Below are positions 54,484 to 62,543 of a stretch of 64,000 bases of DNA, in pieces (position 1 is the stretch's first letter; each line of letters starts with the position of its first letter). The translations under genes were made by a program, and so were the position numbers. Under the pieces are notes generated by a model. That model made no database searches, had not been told where the DNA came from, and saw only the letters and a list, made by a program, of their open reading frames with translations. The DNA lies in contig NZ_LPUX01000064.1 of assembly GCF_001651865.1 (NCBI RefSeq), forward strand, positions 1 to 64,000. Reading direction: 5' to 3'. The DNA is from Sinorhizobium glycinis (GTDB taxonomy: Bacteria; Pseudomonadota; Alphaproteobacteria; Rhizobiales; Rhizobiaceae).

Positions 54484-55476
54484 TCAGAGACCCATAGCGG
54501 CGAGATCGGCGACCGTGTCCTTGTTGATGGGCACGAGCTGGTCAACGATGATGTTGCGGTTCTGGAAGTCCGGATGAACCACGCCCAGGCCTTCTATCTC
54601 GTCGCCGTCCTTGATCTCCTCGCCCTTGAGGAGCTTATCGGCCATCGTCACGAAGACTTCGCCGGCCTGCTTCGGGTTCCACATGAAGCCGCCGGAGATC
54701 GCGTCGGACTTCACCAGCTTCTGGCCCTGTCCGGGCGAGAATGGCCCGAGAACGAAGATCTGGCCCACCTTGCGGCGTTCTTCGATGGCGCGGCCGGCGC
54801 CGATCGGACCCTGGCTGCCGAAGGCCAGGAAGCCTTTTAGGTTCGGATGGGCGGAGATCAGGTCGAGGGCGGTCGAGCGGCTCTTGTCGACGTCCTCGGC
54901 AACGCCGTAGCGTTCACCGACCAAAGTCATCTCGGGGTAGTTCTTCTTGATATAGGCGATCGCAGCGTCCGCCCAGGCGTTGTGCAGCGGCACGGTCAGC
55001 GATCCGACGAAGACCGCATATTCGCCCTTGCCGCCCATCTTCTCGGCCAGAAGCTTGCCGTGCGCCTCGCCGAAACCCTGAGATGAAGCAAGCTCGAAAT
55101 CCCAGTCGGCCCCTTTCTGGCTCGGCGACTCATGGGTGATCACGATGATGCCCTTTTCCTTGGCCTTGGTGAGGACCGGCTCCAGCACCTTGGCGTCATT
55201 GGGCACCACGCCGATGACTTTCACGCCCTGGGCGATCAGATCCTCGATGGCGCGGACCTGTAGTGCTGGGTCGGCGCTGGTCGGGCCGACCATGAAGGCA
55301 TCGAGGCCGAGCTTCTGGCCGCGTTCCTTGATTCCGACCTCCATGGCATTGAACCACGGGATGCCGCCGATCTTCACGACGACGCCGACCTTCGGCGCTT
55401 CCTGCGCCGCGACGGAAAAGGCACCGGCGAGCGAAAGCGAAGCCGCCAGAGCGGCAGCAAGAAATGTCTTGAACAT
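54484..55476 (-). CDS. Periplasmic sugar-binding protein (CUT2)
   Basis: The 330-residue protein has a signal peptide (about 24 residues, ending AFSVAAQE) and Peripla_BP_4 features: GVVVKIGGIPWFNAMEVGI, GPTSADPALQVRAIEDLIAQG, VVPNDAKVL and LGPFSPGQ. IGGIPWFNA and GPTSAD resemble the AI-2/rhamnose-type binding proteins (LsrB, RhaS). The ligand is likely a ketose or deoxy sugar handled by the epimerase and kinase. ATG 55476 has GGAGGAGA upstream. It heads the operon, opposite the LacI regulator. Confidence 0.92.
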   Translation of the reverse strand: MFKTFLAAALAASLSLAGAFSVAAQEAPKVGVVVKIGGIPWFNAMEVGIKERGQKLGLDAFMVGPTSADPALQVRAIEDLIAQGVKVIGVVPNDAKVLEPVLTKAKEKGIIVITHESPSQKGADWDFELASSQGFGEAHGKLLAEKMGGKGEYAVFVGSLTVPLHNAWADAAIAYIKKNYPEMTLVGERYGVAEDVDKSRSTALDLISAHPNLKGFLAFGSQGPIGAGRAIEERRKVGQIFVLGPFSPGQGQKLVKSDAISGGFMWNPKQAGEVFVTMADKLLKGEEIKDGDEIEGLGVVHPDFQNRNIIVDQLVPINKDTVADLAAMGL

Positions 55477-55608
55477 GTCTCTCCTCCACAGGTTCCCGCA
55501 ACGGGAACTCTCCCGGGCGCTGACGCGCCGGCCTCCAGTTTCAATCCTCCATGACGAGAAGCGAGTTTCCCGCCGCTGACCGCCGCCTCCTCAGACGACC
55601 CAAAGACC

Positions 55609-55650
55609 TGCACAATCGATATTTCTTATTTGCACAATCGATGGTGCAAA
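55609..55650. promoter_or_regulatory. LacI-type operator with a direct repeat
   Basis: TGCACAATCGAT occurs at 55609-55620 and again at 55631-55642. The second copy belongs to a longer inverted repeat (TTTGCAC, 8 bases, GTGCAAA at 55629-55650). The element lies in the divergent gap between the binding-protein gene and the LacI-type gene, so it probably binds that regulator. Confidence 0.75.
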
Positions 55651-55716
55651 GACTATCCTGCAGACTTAATCTTTCGTCAAGCGGAAATCGGCTCTAAGAG
55701 ATTCGAGAGGGCTCAG

Positions 55717-56793
55717 ATGGCGAACAGCGGCAAGAAAAAGGCGACGATCTACGATCTCTCGGTGCTCTCCGGCAGCTCGCCCTCGACGGTGAGCGCGGTG
55801 CTGAACGGCACGTGGCGCAAGCGCCGCATCAAGGAAAGCACTGCCGAGTTCATCCGCAGCCTCGCCGAGACCCACCAATATACGGCGAACCGCCAGGCAC
55901 GCGGGTTGCGCAGTTCTCGCTCGGGCCTCGTCGGGCTGCTCCTGCCCGTGCATGACAACCGTTATTTCTCCTCTCTCGCCCAGACCTTCGAGGCGCATGT
56001 GCGCAGCAAGGGCCAATGCCCGATCGTCGTCAGCGCCAGCCGCGACCCGGAGGAGGAGCGCAAGACGGCCGCAACGCTGATCTCCTATTCCATCGACGAG
56101 TTGTTCATCTGCGGCGCAACGGACCCGGACGGGGTGCATGAAGTTTGCGAAGCGGCCGGGCTGAAGCACATCAATATCGACCTGCCCGGCACCAAGGTTC
56201 CGTCCGTCATCAGCGACAATTTCGAGGGCGGGCGGATCCTGACCGAGGCGATCATCCGCCATTTTCCAACCGACCGCCCGCTCGGGCCGAACGATCTCTA
56301 TCTGTTCGGCGGCCGCAACGATCATGCGAGCCACGAGCGCATCCGCGGCTTCCGGGCCGTCAAAAAGGAATTGCTCGGGGGTGATCCGGACGAATGCATT
56401 CAGCCGACCGGCTACGCCGCGAACAACGCGCGAAAAGCATTCGAGGCCTTTTACGCCCGTTGCGGCAAGCTCCCCCGCGGGCTCTTCGTGAACTCGTCGA
56501 TCAACTTCGAGGGCCTGTTGCGCTTCATGGCCGAGCATCCGCACGACAACTTCACAGACCTCGTCGTCGGCTGTTACGACTACGATCCCTTCGCCTCCTT
56601 CCTCCCCTTCCCCGTCATCATGATCCGGCAGGATGTCGAAGGGATGATCGCCAAGGCCTTCGAAGTGATCGAGCAACCTCGGGCGGCACCGCGAATACAT
56701 CTCGTCGAGCCGGAACTCGTGCCACCGAGGACGGCACTGACGGGGCCGCTCGACGCCCTGAAGGACATCGATCTGCCGCGGGGAAAGCCTTAA
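55717..56793 (+). CDS. LacI-family transcriptional regulator
   Basis: The 358-residue protein has the N-terminal LacI helix-turn-helix (about 8-60: ATIYDLSVLSGSSPSTVSAV, then LNGTWRKRRIKES) and a periplasmic-binding-protein-like ligand domain (about 70-330: SGLVGLLLPVHDN, VISDNFEGG, LFGGRNDHASHERIRGF). LacI regulators with this C-terminal domain bind sugars. ATG 55717 is preceded by GAGAGGG; a longer frame would run into the operator. It is divergent from the rare-ketose operon, which it probably represses. Confidence 0.9.
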   Translation: MANSGKKKATIYDLSVLSGSSPSTVSAVLNGTWRKRRIKESTAEFIRSLAETHQYTANRQARGLRSSRSGLVGLLLPVHDNRYFSSLAQTFEAHVRSKGQCPIVVSASRDPEEERKTAATLISYSIDELFICGATDPDGVHEVCEAAGLKHINIDLPGTKVPSVISDNFEGGRILTEAIIRHFPTDRPLGPNDLYLFGGRNDHASHERIRGFRAVKKELLGGDPDECIQPTGYAANNARKAFEAFYARCGKLPRGLFVNSSINFEGLLRFMAEHPHDNFTDLVVGCYDYDPFASFLPFPVIMIRQDVEGMIAKAFEVIEQPRAAPRIHLVEPELVPPRTALTGPLDALKDIDLPRGKP

Positions 56794-56829
56794 TTATCCC
56801 TGTACATCGCCATTGATACGCTGTATTTT

Positions 56830-56849
56830 TCTGTGATGGACATCACAGA
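56830..56849. promoter_or_regulatory. Palindrome over the start codon of the Lrp-type gene
   Basis: TCTGTGATG (56830-56838) and CATCACAGA (56841-56849) form a perfect inverted repeat with GA at the centre. It includes the ATG start codon and is flanked by T- and A-rich sequence. Lrp/AsnC proteins bind such palindromes, so autoregulation at the start codon is likely. Confidence 0.7.
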
Positions 56850-57309
56850 CAGAAAAATCGTTGGAATACTCGCCGACGACGCCCGCGCTTCGCTGACCGA
56901 TATTGGCGCGGCGGTGGACCTCTCACCGTCGGCGGTCAACGAACGCATCCGCCGTCTGACGGCGAGCGGCGTCATCCGCCGCTTCACGCTTGACGTCGAC
57001 CACCGGATCCTCGGCTTCGACGTGCTCGCCTTCGTCTGGATCGCCCTGGCAAACGATGCCGACGAGGGCGAGTTCCGCAGCTTCATCGCCTCCCACCCTG
57101 CGGTTGCGGAATGCCATCACGTGACCGGCGCCTGGTCCTATTGCGCCAAGGTGCGCATGCCGACGCTCGGCGATATCGAGCCCTTTCTGTCGGAACTGAA
57201 GGCGCGCCGCTATCTCGCCCGGAGCGAGACCGTCATCGCGCTTTCCACCGCCGCGGAGCGCTCCGTCACCTTGCCCGCGCCGGACGGAGGAAAGCGAGAC
57301 AGAGGATGA
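56836..57309 (+). CDS. Lrp/AsnC-family transcriptional regulator
   Basis: The 157-residue protein has the N-terminal helix-turn-helix (about 5-55: DRKIVGILADDARASLTDIG, then SPSAVNERIRRL) and the C-terminal RAM (ligand/oligomerisation) domain (about 65-140). It is probably an amino acid-responsive regulator. The LysE-type exporter gene starts inside its stop codon (ATGA), so export of an amino acid is probably what it controls. No good ribosome-binding site precedes ATG 56836; a palindrome overlaps the start. Confidence 0.87.
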   Translation: MDITDRKIVGILADDARASLTDIGAAVDLSPSAVNERIRRLTASGVIRRFTLDVDHRILGFDVLAFVWIALANDADEGEFRSFIASHPAVAECHHVTGAWSYCAKVRMPTLGDIEPFLSELKARRYLARSETVIALSTAAERSVTLPAPDGGKRDRG

Positions 57310-57932
57310 CCGCGTTGCTCTTCGCAAAAGGACTGCTCCTCGGGCTTGCCATTGCGGCACCGCTCGGTCCGATCGGCGCGCTTTGCATCAGCCGTACGCT
57401 GGAACGCGGTTTCTGGGCCGGCGTCGCAGGCGGTCTCGGGACGGCGCTTGCCGATGCAACCTACGCGATGATGGCGGCGGCCGGCTTTGCGGCGTTTGCG
57501 ACGTTTCTGTCGACGCTTTCGATTCCGCTCGGCCTCGTCGGCGGTGCCTTCATGCTTTGGCTCGGCTGGCGCGGATTGAGCCCCCAGCCGGTCGCGGCGC
57601 CAGCCGAGATCGGCGCGCGTGACCTGCTGCACACGACGACCGCGACCTTCCTGCTGACGATGGCGAACCCTACGACCATCCTGACTTTCGCCGCGATCTT
57701 CGCGGGCCTCGGCCTTGCGGCCGTCGGCGATGGGGCGAGCGCGGCGATCGTCGTCGCCGGCGTCTTCCTCGGGTCGCTCGGCTGGTGGTTTCTCCTGAGC
57801 GGCGGCGTCACGCTCGCGAAGACCAGGCTGCCTGACGGTTTCGCCGCCTGGACGTCGCGGCTTTCCGGCCTGCTGCTGATCGCTTTCGGCCTCGCCGCCC
57901 TTGCCTCGGCGGCTGCCGGTCTGGCCGAGTAG
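57306..57932 (+). CDS. LysE/RhtB-family amino acid exporter
   Basis: The 208-residue inner-membrane protein has six hydrophobic segments and the family pattern GLLLGLAIAAPLGPIGALCI at the N-terminus and MANPTTILTFAAIFAGLGLA (near 119-138). It exports amino acids or derivatives out of the cytoplasm. Its ATG overlaps the regulator's stop, with AGAGG upstream, so both are co-translated. An Lrp-type partner is common for this family; the specific amino acid cannot be read. Confidence 0.87.
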   Translation: MTALLFAKGLLLGLAIAAPLGPIGALCISRTLERGFWAGVAGGLGTALADATYAMMAAAGFAAFATFLSTLSIPLGLVGGAFMLWLGWRGLSPQPVAAPAEIGARDLLHTTTATFLLTMANPTTILTFAAIFAGLGLAAVGDGASAAIVVAGVFLGSLGWWFLLSGGVTLAKTRLPDGFAAWTSRLSGLLLIAFGLAALASAAAGLAE

Positions 57933-58086
57933 TTGCCTCATTTGTCAGCTTGCTGACGCTGCCCCCGAACCCTGCCGCAAAAGCGCCATTTCAACCAGAG
58001 AATTTAGCGCGCAGTGATTGCATCCGCTCGCCTATTCGAGCAAACTTATATATAACTGAGGCGAAAGATCGCGAGGAGAATCGCAG

Positions 58087-58539
58087 ATGAAGAAGAATCC
58101 CAATCCGATCGATACCTTCGTCGGTTCACGCGTCCGCATGCGCAGGTTAATGGTCGGAATGAGCCAGGAAAAACTTGCAGACGGCCTCGGCATCACGTTC
58201 CAGCAAGTGCAGAAATACGAGAAGGGCACGAACCGGATCGGCGCAAGCCGGTTGCAGGCGATCGCCGATATTCTCGGCGTGCATCCAAGCTTTTTCTTCC
58301 AGCAGGACGAGAATCCCCAGGCGCGCGAAACTGCGGCCGACGTTAGTGAGTCGCACGAAATCTCTTCCTTCGTCGCTTCGAAGGAAGGTATCGCCCTCAA
58401 CAGGGCCTTCCTGAAGATCGCCGATCCGGTGTTGCGGAAGAAGATCATCGCTCTCGTCGCCGCCATGGCGCATTCGGGCGAAACGGAACAGGCGGCCGTG
58501 CCGTCGGCAGCCCGCCAGGCGGAACCTCTGCATGGTTGA
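58087..58539 (+). CDS. XRE-family helix-turn-helix regulator (PraR/PhrR type)
   Basis: The 150-residue protein has an HTH_3 domain at about 12-70 (RVRMRRLMVGMSQEKLADGL, GITFQQVQKYEKGTNRIGAS) and a C-terminal extension (about 85-135, FVASKEGIALNRAFLKIADP). This layout is widespread in rhizobia, where relatives control quorum sensing, biofilm formation or stress. AGGAGAA lies upstream of ATG 58087. It stands alone between the exporter and paaX. A GTCAGC/GCTGAC inverted repeat at 57944-57957 is a possible operator. Confidence 0.87.
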   Translation: MKKNPNPIDTFVGSRVRMRRLMVGMSQEKLADGLGITFQQVQKYEKGTNRIGASRLQAIADILGVHPSFFFQQDENPQARETAADVSESHEISSFVASKEGIALNRAFLKIADPVLRKKIIALVAAMAHSGETEQAAVPSAARQAEPLHG

Positions 58540-58798
58540 GGCGTAGGAAGATCCCGGTCGTCGTATGAGCATGGGGCCGATCGGTCCCTTTCGCCTCACG
58601 CGGCCCCCACAAGCCTCTGGGCGACAATGCCGAGCCAGTTGCCGCTCTCCACGAATGAGCGGACGTCTGAAGCAGAGGGCAAAATGGCTCATCATCCAGA
58701 ACCCCGCGATCGCCAGCGCCAATCTTGATTGTGTTCTGCCGCTGCCCGTGAAAAGTGATGAAGGCGGCAGGCGGCGTGGAGGCGAGGCGAGTCGAGCG

Positions 58799-59686
58799 AT
58801 GGCAGCAGGCAAAGGGGCAGACGATCGCATCGCTGAACTCGTCGAAAGCATCCTCGTTCAGACGCCCCTGAAGGCGGCCGGTTTCATCGTGACGATCTAT
58901 GGAGACGTTGTGGAGCCTCGGGGCGGCGTCGTGTGGATCGGCAACCTGATCGAGACCTGCGCCGCCGTCGGCATCAGCGAAACGCTGGTGCGGACGGCCG
59001 TTTCGCGGCTCGTTGCCGCCGGTCAGTTGCTGGGCGAGAGGGCGGGCCGACGCAGCTACTATCGGCTTTCGAAGGCCGCCGGCAGCGAGTTCGCTGCCGC
59101 TGCACGGATCATTTTCAGCGGCGCCCAGGAGGAGAACTGGCAGCTTGTGCATCTGGCCGGCGCTGAAGCGGAGGAAACGATGCAGGCTCTGGAGCGTGCC
59201 GGCTATGCGCGTCTGGACCCACGCTTGGCAATTGGGCCGGCAAGGCAGGCACCCCCATTGGCCGGCGGGCTCATCCTTCGTGCCGACTCGCCCGATCCAA
59301 AGGCACTTGCCGCTTTCGTAAGGGCATACTGGGACCTCGCGCCCCACGCCGCCGCCTATCGCACGTTCCTCCAACAATTCGCTCCCGTGGCCCGTCTGGC
59401 GGAGAAGCGCTCCCTTGCTCCGGCCACGGCGCTCACGATGCGGCTCCTTCTGATCCACCGCTTCCGCAGCGTGCTGCTCAATGACCCTCGCTTGCCCGCC
59501 GCTGCCTTGCCGGAGGATTGGCCCGGCCGCGAGGCACGCCGTCTCTTTGCCACGCTTTACCGGCACTTGTCTCCCGCCGCCGACGACCACATCGCGCGCA
59601 CATTCATCAGCGGTTCCGGTGCGCTCAGTGCCGTAACCGAGGACACGAGGAAGCGTCTGTCGCTGCTCGAAACGCAGGCCCTCTAA
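58799..59686 (+). CDS. paaX: PaaX-type phenylacetyl-CoA-responsive repressor
   Basis: The 295-residue protein has the PaaX N-terminal winged helix (about 20-95: GFIVTIYGDVVEPRGGVVWI, TLVRTAVSRLVAAGQL, RRSYYRLS) and a C-terminal domain (about 105-280) with the PaaX-family WDLAPHAAAYRTFLQQF and LLIHRFRSVLLNDPRLP. PaaX represses paa genes and releases DNA on phenylacetyl-CoA. It is upstream of paaABCDE on the same strand. The start is uncertain, since no strong ribosome-binding site precedes ATG 58799. The 259 bases before it hold nothing clear. Confidence 0.92.
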   Translation: MAAGKGADDRIAELVESILVQTPLKAAGFIVTIYGDVVEPRGGVVWIGNLIETCAAVGISETLVRTAVSRLVAAGQLLGERAGRRSYYRLSKAAGSEFAAAARIIFSGAQEENWQLVHLAGAEAEETMQALERAGYARLDPRLAIGPARQAPPLAGGLILRADSPDPKALAAFVRAYWDLAPHAAAYRTFLQQFAPVARLAEKRSLAPATALTMRLLLIHRFRSVLLNDPRLPAAALPEDWPGREARRLFATLYRHLSPAADDHIARTFISGSGALSAVTEDTRKRLSLLETQAL

Positions 59687-59792
59687 GCTCGGAACCAAGC
59701 TCGCAGGGCCGTTTTTCGGGCCGTTCAGGTGCATTTGTGCTAAGCTTTCTTGCGCGAATGACGAAACATCACAAAAATATGCAAAATGCGCA

Positions 59793-59841
59793 TTGATCTG
59801 TGACGTCTACTGCGCTAGATAAGTGACCGATCGGTCGGTCA
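59793..59841 (+). promoter_or_regulatory. paaA promoter with overlapping operator
   Basis: A sigma-70-like pair TTGATC (59793-59798) and TAGATA (59816-59821), 17 bases apart, is followed immediately by TGACCGATCGGTCGGTCA (59824-59841). The latter has TGACCG/CGGTCA arms and an internal ACCGATCGGT palindrome. Its position at the expected transcription start suits repression. The core is like TetR-family (PaaR) sites, though PaaX is the regulator encoded here. Confidence 0.6.
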
Positions 59842-59881
59842 GTAATTCGCATCATGGCCGCGAAGGCGAAGCAGGAGGCGA

Positions 59882-60886
59882 ATGATGTACGCACAGATGG
59901 TCAAAACCGATGGCGCCTGCGTCAAGTCGCTCGAGGACATGGAACCCCAGGAGCGTGCCTTTCAGGAACGGATCGACGCGGGACAGAAGATCGAGCCCAA
60001 GGAATGGATGCCGGAGGGCTACCGCAAGACATTGGTCCGGCAGATCAGCCAGCACGCCCATTCGGAGATCGTCGGGCAACTGCCGGAAGGCAACTGGATC
60101 ACCCGCGCGCCGACGCTGGAGCGCAAGGCGATCCTGCTCGCCAAGGTCCAGGACGAAGCCGGCCATGGCCTCTACCTCTATTGCGCCGCCGAGACGCTCG
60201 GGATCAGCCGCGACGAGATGTATGAACAACTGCACTGCGGCAAGGCCAAGTATTCCTCGATCTTCAATTATCCGACACTCTCCTGGGCGGACATCGGTGC
60301 CATCGGCTGGCTCGTCGACGGCGCCGCGATCATGAACCAGGTGCCGCTGCAGCGCTGTTCCTACGGGCCCTACGCGCGCGCCATGGTCAGAATCTGCAAG
60401 GAGGAAAGCTTCCATCAGCGACAGGGCTTCGACGTCCTCGCAAAGATGGTGAAGGGCACGCCGGCGCAGAAGGCGATGGTCCAGGATGCTCTTGATCGCT
60501 GGTGGTGGCCGTCACTCATGATGTTCGGCCCTTCGGATGATGCCTCGGTTCATTCGGCACAATCGATGGCCTGGAAGATCAAGCAGAACTCGAATGATGA
60601 ACTCCGTCAGAAGTTCGTCGACCAGACCGTGCCGCAGGCCGACTATCTCGGCCTGACGGTCCCCGATCCGGAGCTGAAGTGGAACGAGGCGAAGGGGGGC
60701 TACGATTTCGGCCAGCCGGACTGGAAGGAGTTCTTCGAGGTGATCGCCGGCAACGGCCCCTGCAACGCCGAGCGGCTCGGGGCGCGCCGGAAAGCCTGGG
60801 ACGACGGAGCCTGGTTCCGCGAGGGACTGGCCGCTCACGCCACCAAAGCCGAACAACGCCGGACCGCGGGACAGGCCGCAGGCTAG
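59882..60886 (+). CDS. paaA: Phenylacetyl-CoA 1,2-epoxidase catalytic subunit PaaA
   Basis: The 334-residue ferritin-like protein carries the di-iron ligands: E62 (HAHSEIVG), E92 and H95 in DEAGHG, a middle helix and E175 and H178 in EESFH. Together with PaaB, PaaC, PaaD and PaaE it forms the ring-1,2-epoxidase that acts on phenylacetyl-CoA. AGGAGGCGA precedes ATG 59882. It begins the paaABCDE operon. Confidence 0.96.
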   Translation: MMYAQMVKTDGACVKSLEDMEPQERAFQERIDAGQKIEPKEWMPEGYRKTLVRQISQHAHSEIVGQLPEGNWITRAPTLERKAILLAKVQDEAGHGLYLYCAAETLGISRDEMYEQLHCGKAKYSSIFNYPTLSWADIGAIGWLVDGAAIMNQVPLQRCSYGPYARAMVRICKEESFHQRQGFDVLAKMVKGTPAQKAMVQDALDRWWWPSLMMFGPSDDASVHSAQSMAWKIKQNSNDELRQKFVDQTVPQADYLGLTVPDPELKWNEAKGGYDFGQPDWKEFFEVIAGNGPCNAERLGARRKAWDDGAWFREGLAAHATKAEQRRTAGQAAG

Positions 60887-60914
60887 AACGAGGCGTCCAG
60901 CAGGAGGAATGCCG

Positions 60915-61199
60915 ATGTCAAGCGAGTGGCCCCTTTGGGAGGTCTTCATTCGAGGCCAGCACGGCCTGAATCACCGCCACGTCGGAAGCCTGCACGCGCC
61001 CGATGCGGAAATGGCGATCCACAATGCCCGCGACGTCTATACCCGCCGCAACGAGGGCGTCAGCATCTGGGTCGTGCGATCGACCGACATCACCGCCAGC
61101 GTACCCTCCGAGAAAGGGCCGCTGTTCGATCCGTCGAACTCCAAGGTCTATCGCCATCCGACGTTCTTCGACGTTCCCGAGGAAGTGGGGCACATGTGA
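60915..61199 (+). CDS. paaB: Phenylacetyl-CoA epoxidase subunit PaaB
   Basis: The 94-residue protein matches PaaB: WPLWEVFIRGQHGLNHRHVG at the N-terminus and VYTRRNEGVSIWVVRST in the middle. It is a small structural subunit linking the catalytic PaaA/PaaC heterodimers. ATG 60915 is preferred to ATG 60909 since AGGAGGA is correctly spaced from it. Its stop overlaps the paaC start (TGATG). Confidence 0.94.
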   Translation: MSSEWPLWEVFIRGQHGLNHRHVGSLHAPDAEMAIHNARDVYTRRNEGVSIWVVRSTDITASVPSEKGPLFDPSNSKVYRHPTFFDVPEEVGHM

Positions 61200-61978
61200 T
61201 GAGCAGCGCCCCCTTCCCGACTGTCGATCAGGCCGCGCTTTTCGAATTCCTGCTGCGCATGGGTGACAACGCCCTGATCCTCGGCCATCGCCTGTCGGAG
61301 TGGTGCGGCCACGCCCCGGCGCTGGAGGAGGACATCGCCCTTGCCAACACCGCCCTCGACCTGATCGGCCAGACCCAGCTGTGGCTCGGCCTCGCAGGCG
61401 AGATGGAGGGCAAGGGCCGCACAGCCGATAACCTCGCCTATCTGCGCGACGCGACGGAGTTCCGCAACGTGCTTCTCGTCGAGCGCCCGAACGGCGACTT
61501 CGGCAAGACGCTGATGCGCCAGTTCCTGTTCGACGCCTGGCATTTGTCGATGCTGCAAGCGCTGCGCTCCTCCGCCGACAAGCGGATCGCCGATATCGCC
61601 GAAAAGGCCGCCAAGGAGGTCGCCTATCACCTCGACCGCAGCCGCGATCTTGTCATCCGACTCGGCGACGGGACGGCAGAAAGCCACCGCCGCATGCGGG
61701 AGGCGCTCGACGATCTCTGGCCCTATACCGGAGAGCTTTTCATCGGCGACGCGGCCGATGAAGAACTCGCCGCGGCGGGTCTTGGCCCCGCTCCGGAAAG
61801 CCTGAAAGCGGAATGGGACGGCGTGGTCGGCGAGACCCTCACCGAGGCAACGTTGAAGAAGCCGGCCGACGGCTACATGCAGAGGGGCGGCAAGCGTGGG
61901 GTCCATACCGAGCATATGGGCTTTATCCTTGCCGAAATGCAGTTCCTCCAGCGCGCCTATCCGGGCGCCACGTGGTAG
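61199..61978 (+). CDS. paaC: Phenylacetyl-CoA epoxidase structural subunit PaaC
   Basis: The 259-residue ferritin-like protein is related to PaaA but lacks the metal ligands at key helices, as is known for PaaC. It has MGDNALILGHRLSEWCGHAP at the N-terminus and GGKRGVHTEHMGFILAEMQF at the C-terminus. It pairs with PaaA to shape the substrate site. Its start shares a base with the paaB stop. Confidence 0.94.
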   Translation: MSSAPFPTVDQAALFEFLLRMGDNALILGHRLSEWCGHAPALEEDIALANTALDLIGQTQLWLGLAGEMEGKGRTADNLAYLRDATEFRNVLLVERPNGDFGKTLMRQFLFDAWHLSMLQALRSSADKRIADIAEKAAKEVAYHLDRSRDLVIRLGDGTAESHRRMREALDDLWPYTGELFIGDAADEELAAAGLGPAPESLKAEWDGVVGETLTEATLKKPADGYMQRGGKRGVHTEHMGFILAEMQFLQRAYPGATW

Positions 61979-61993
61979 GGGAGGAAGTTGGCC

Positions 61994-62518
61994 ATGGCGA
62001 CCGCGACGCTGCCCTCAACCGCGGAAATCTGGCGGTGGCTGGGCGAGGTGCCGGATCCCGAAATCCCGGTGATCTCGGTCGTCGACCTCGGCATCATCCG
62101 CGCCGTCAGGTGGGAGGGCGATAGATTGGTCGTCACCGTGACGCCCACCTATTCGGGCTGTCCGGCGACGGCGGTGATAAACCTCGAGATCGAGCGGGCG
62201 CTTCGGGAGAAAGGCATCGTAAAGCTCAAGTTGGAGCGGCAGCTTTCTCCCGCCTGGACGACCGACTGGATCAGTGCCGAGGGGCGGGAGAAACTCCGGC
62301 GCTACGGCATCGCGCCACCCGCCGACGGCACCGCCATCGATGGCGTACTGCGCCAGCGTAGCGAGCGGCTCTCGGGCCGCGCCGATCCGATCGTCGCCTG
62401 CCCGCAATGCGGATCGACGAAGACCGAGAAGATCAGCCAGTTCGGTTCGACGCCGTGCAAGGCAAGCTACCGCTGCACCGACTGTCTCGAACCGTTCGAT
62501 TATTTCAAGTGCATCTGA
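61994..62518 (+). CDS. paaD: PaaD (DUF59/MIP18-type assembly factor)
   Basis: The 174-residue protein has an N-terminal DUF59 domain (about 10-100: VPDPEIPVISVVDLGII and VTVTPTYSGCPAT) and a C-terminal zinc-ribbon-like region (CPQCGS, then CTDCLEPFDYFKC). PaaD-type proteins help mature or insert metal clusters in the epoxidase system. ATG 61994 has GAGGAAG upstream. It lies 15 bases after paaC. Confidence 0.93.
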   Translation: MATATLPSTAEIWRWLGEVPDPEIPVISVVDLGIIRAVRWEGDRLVVTVTPTYSGCPATAVINLEIERALREKGIVKLKLERQLSPAWTTDWISAEGREKLRRYGIAPPADGTAIDGVLRQRSERLSGRADPIVACPQCGSTKTEKISQFGSTPCKASYRCTDCLEPFDYFKCI

Positions 62519-62543
62519 ATCCTTGCTCAGCGAGATCCGCCAG

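Noticed and set aside
47671-55476. L-rhamnose (rhaDIKSTPQU) cluster
   Set aside because: There is no rhamnose mutarotase, no rhamnose isomerase and no aldolase-dehydrogenase fusion; a LacI rather than DeoR regulator and a C3 epimerase are present.
58565-58798. Longer PaaX beginning at 58565
   Set aside because: The 78 additional residues lack family similarity and PaaX is normally about 300 residues; ATG 58799 gives 295.
59690-59735. Terminator after paaX (GGGCCGTTTTTCGGGCC)
   Set aside because: The arms are only imperfectly complementary and the T run lies in the loop, so I do not call it.
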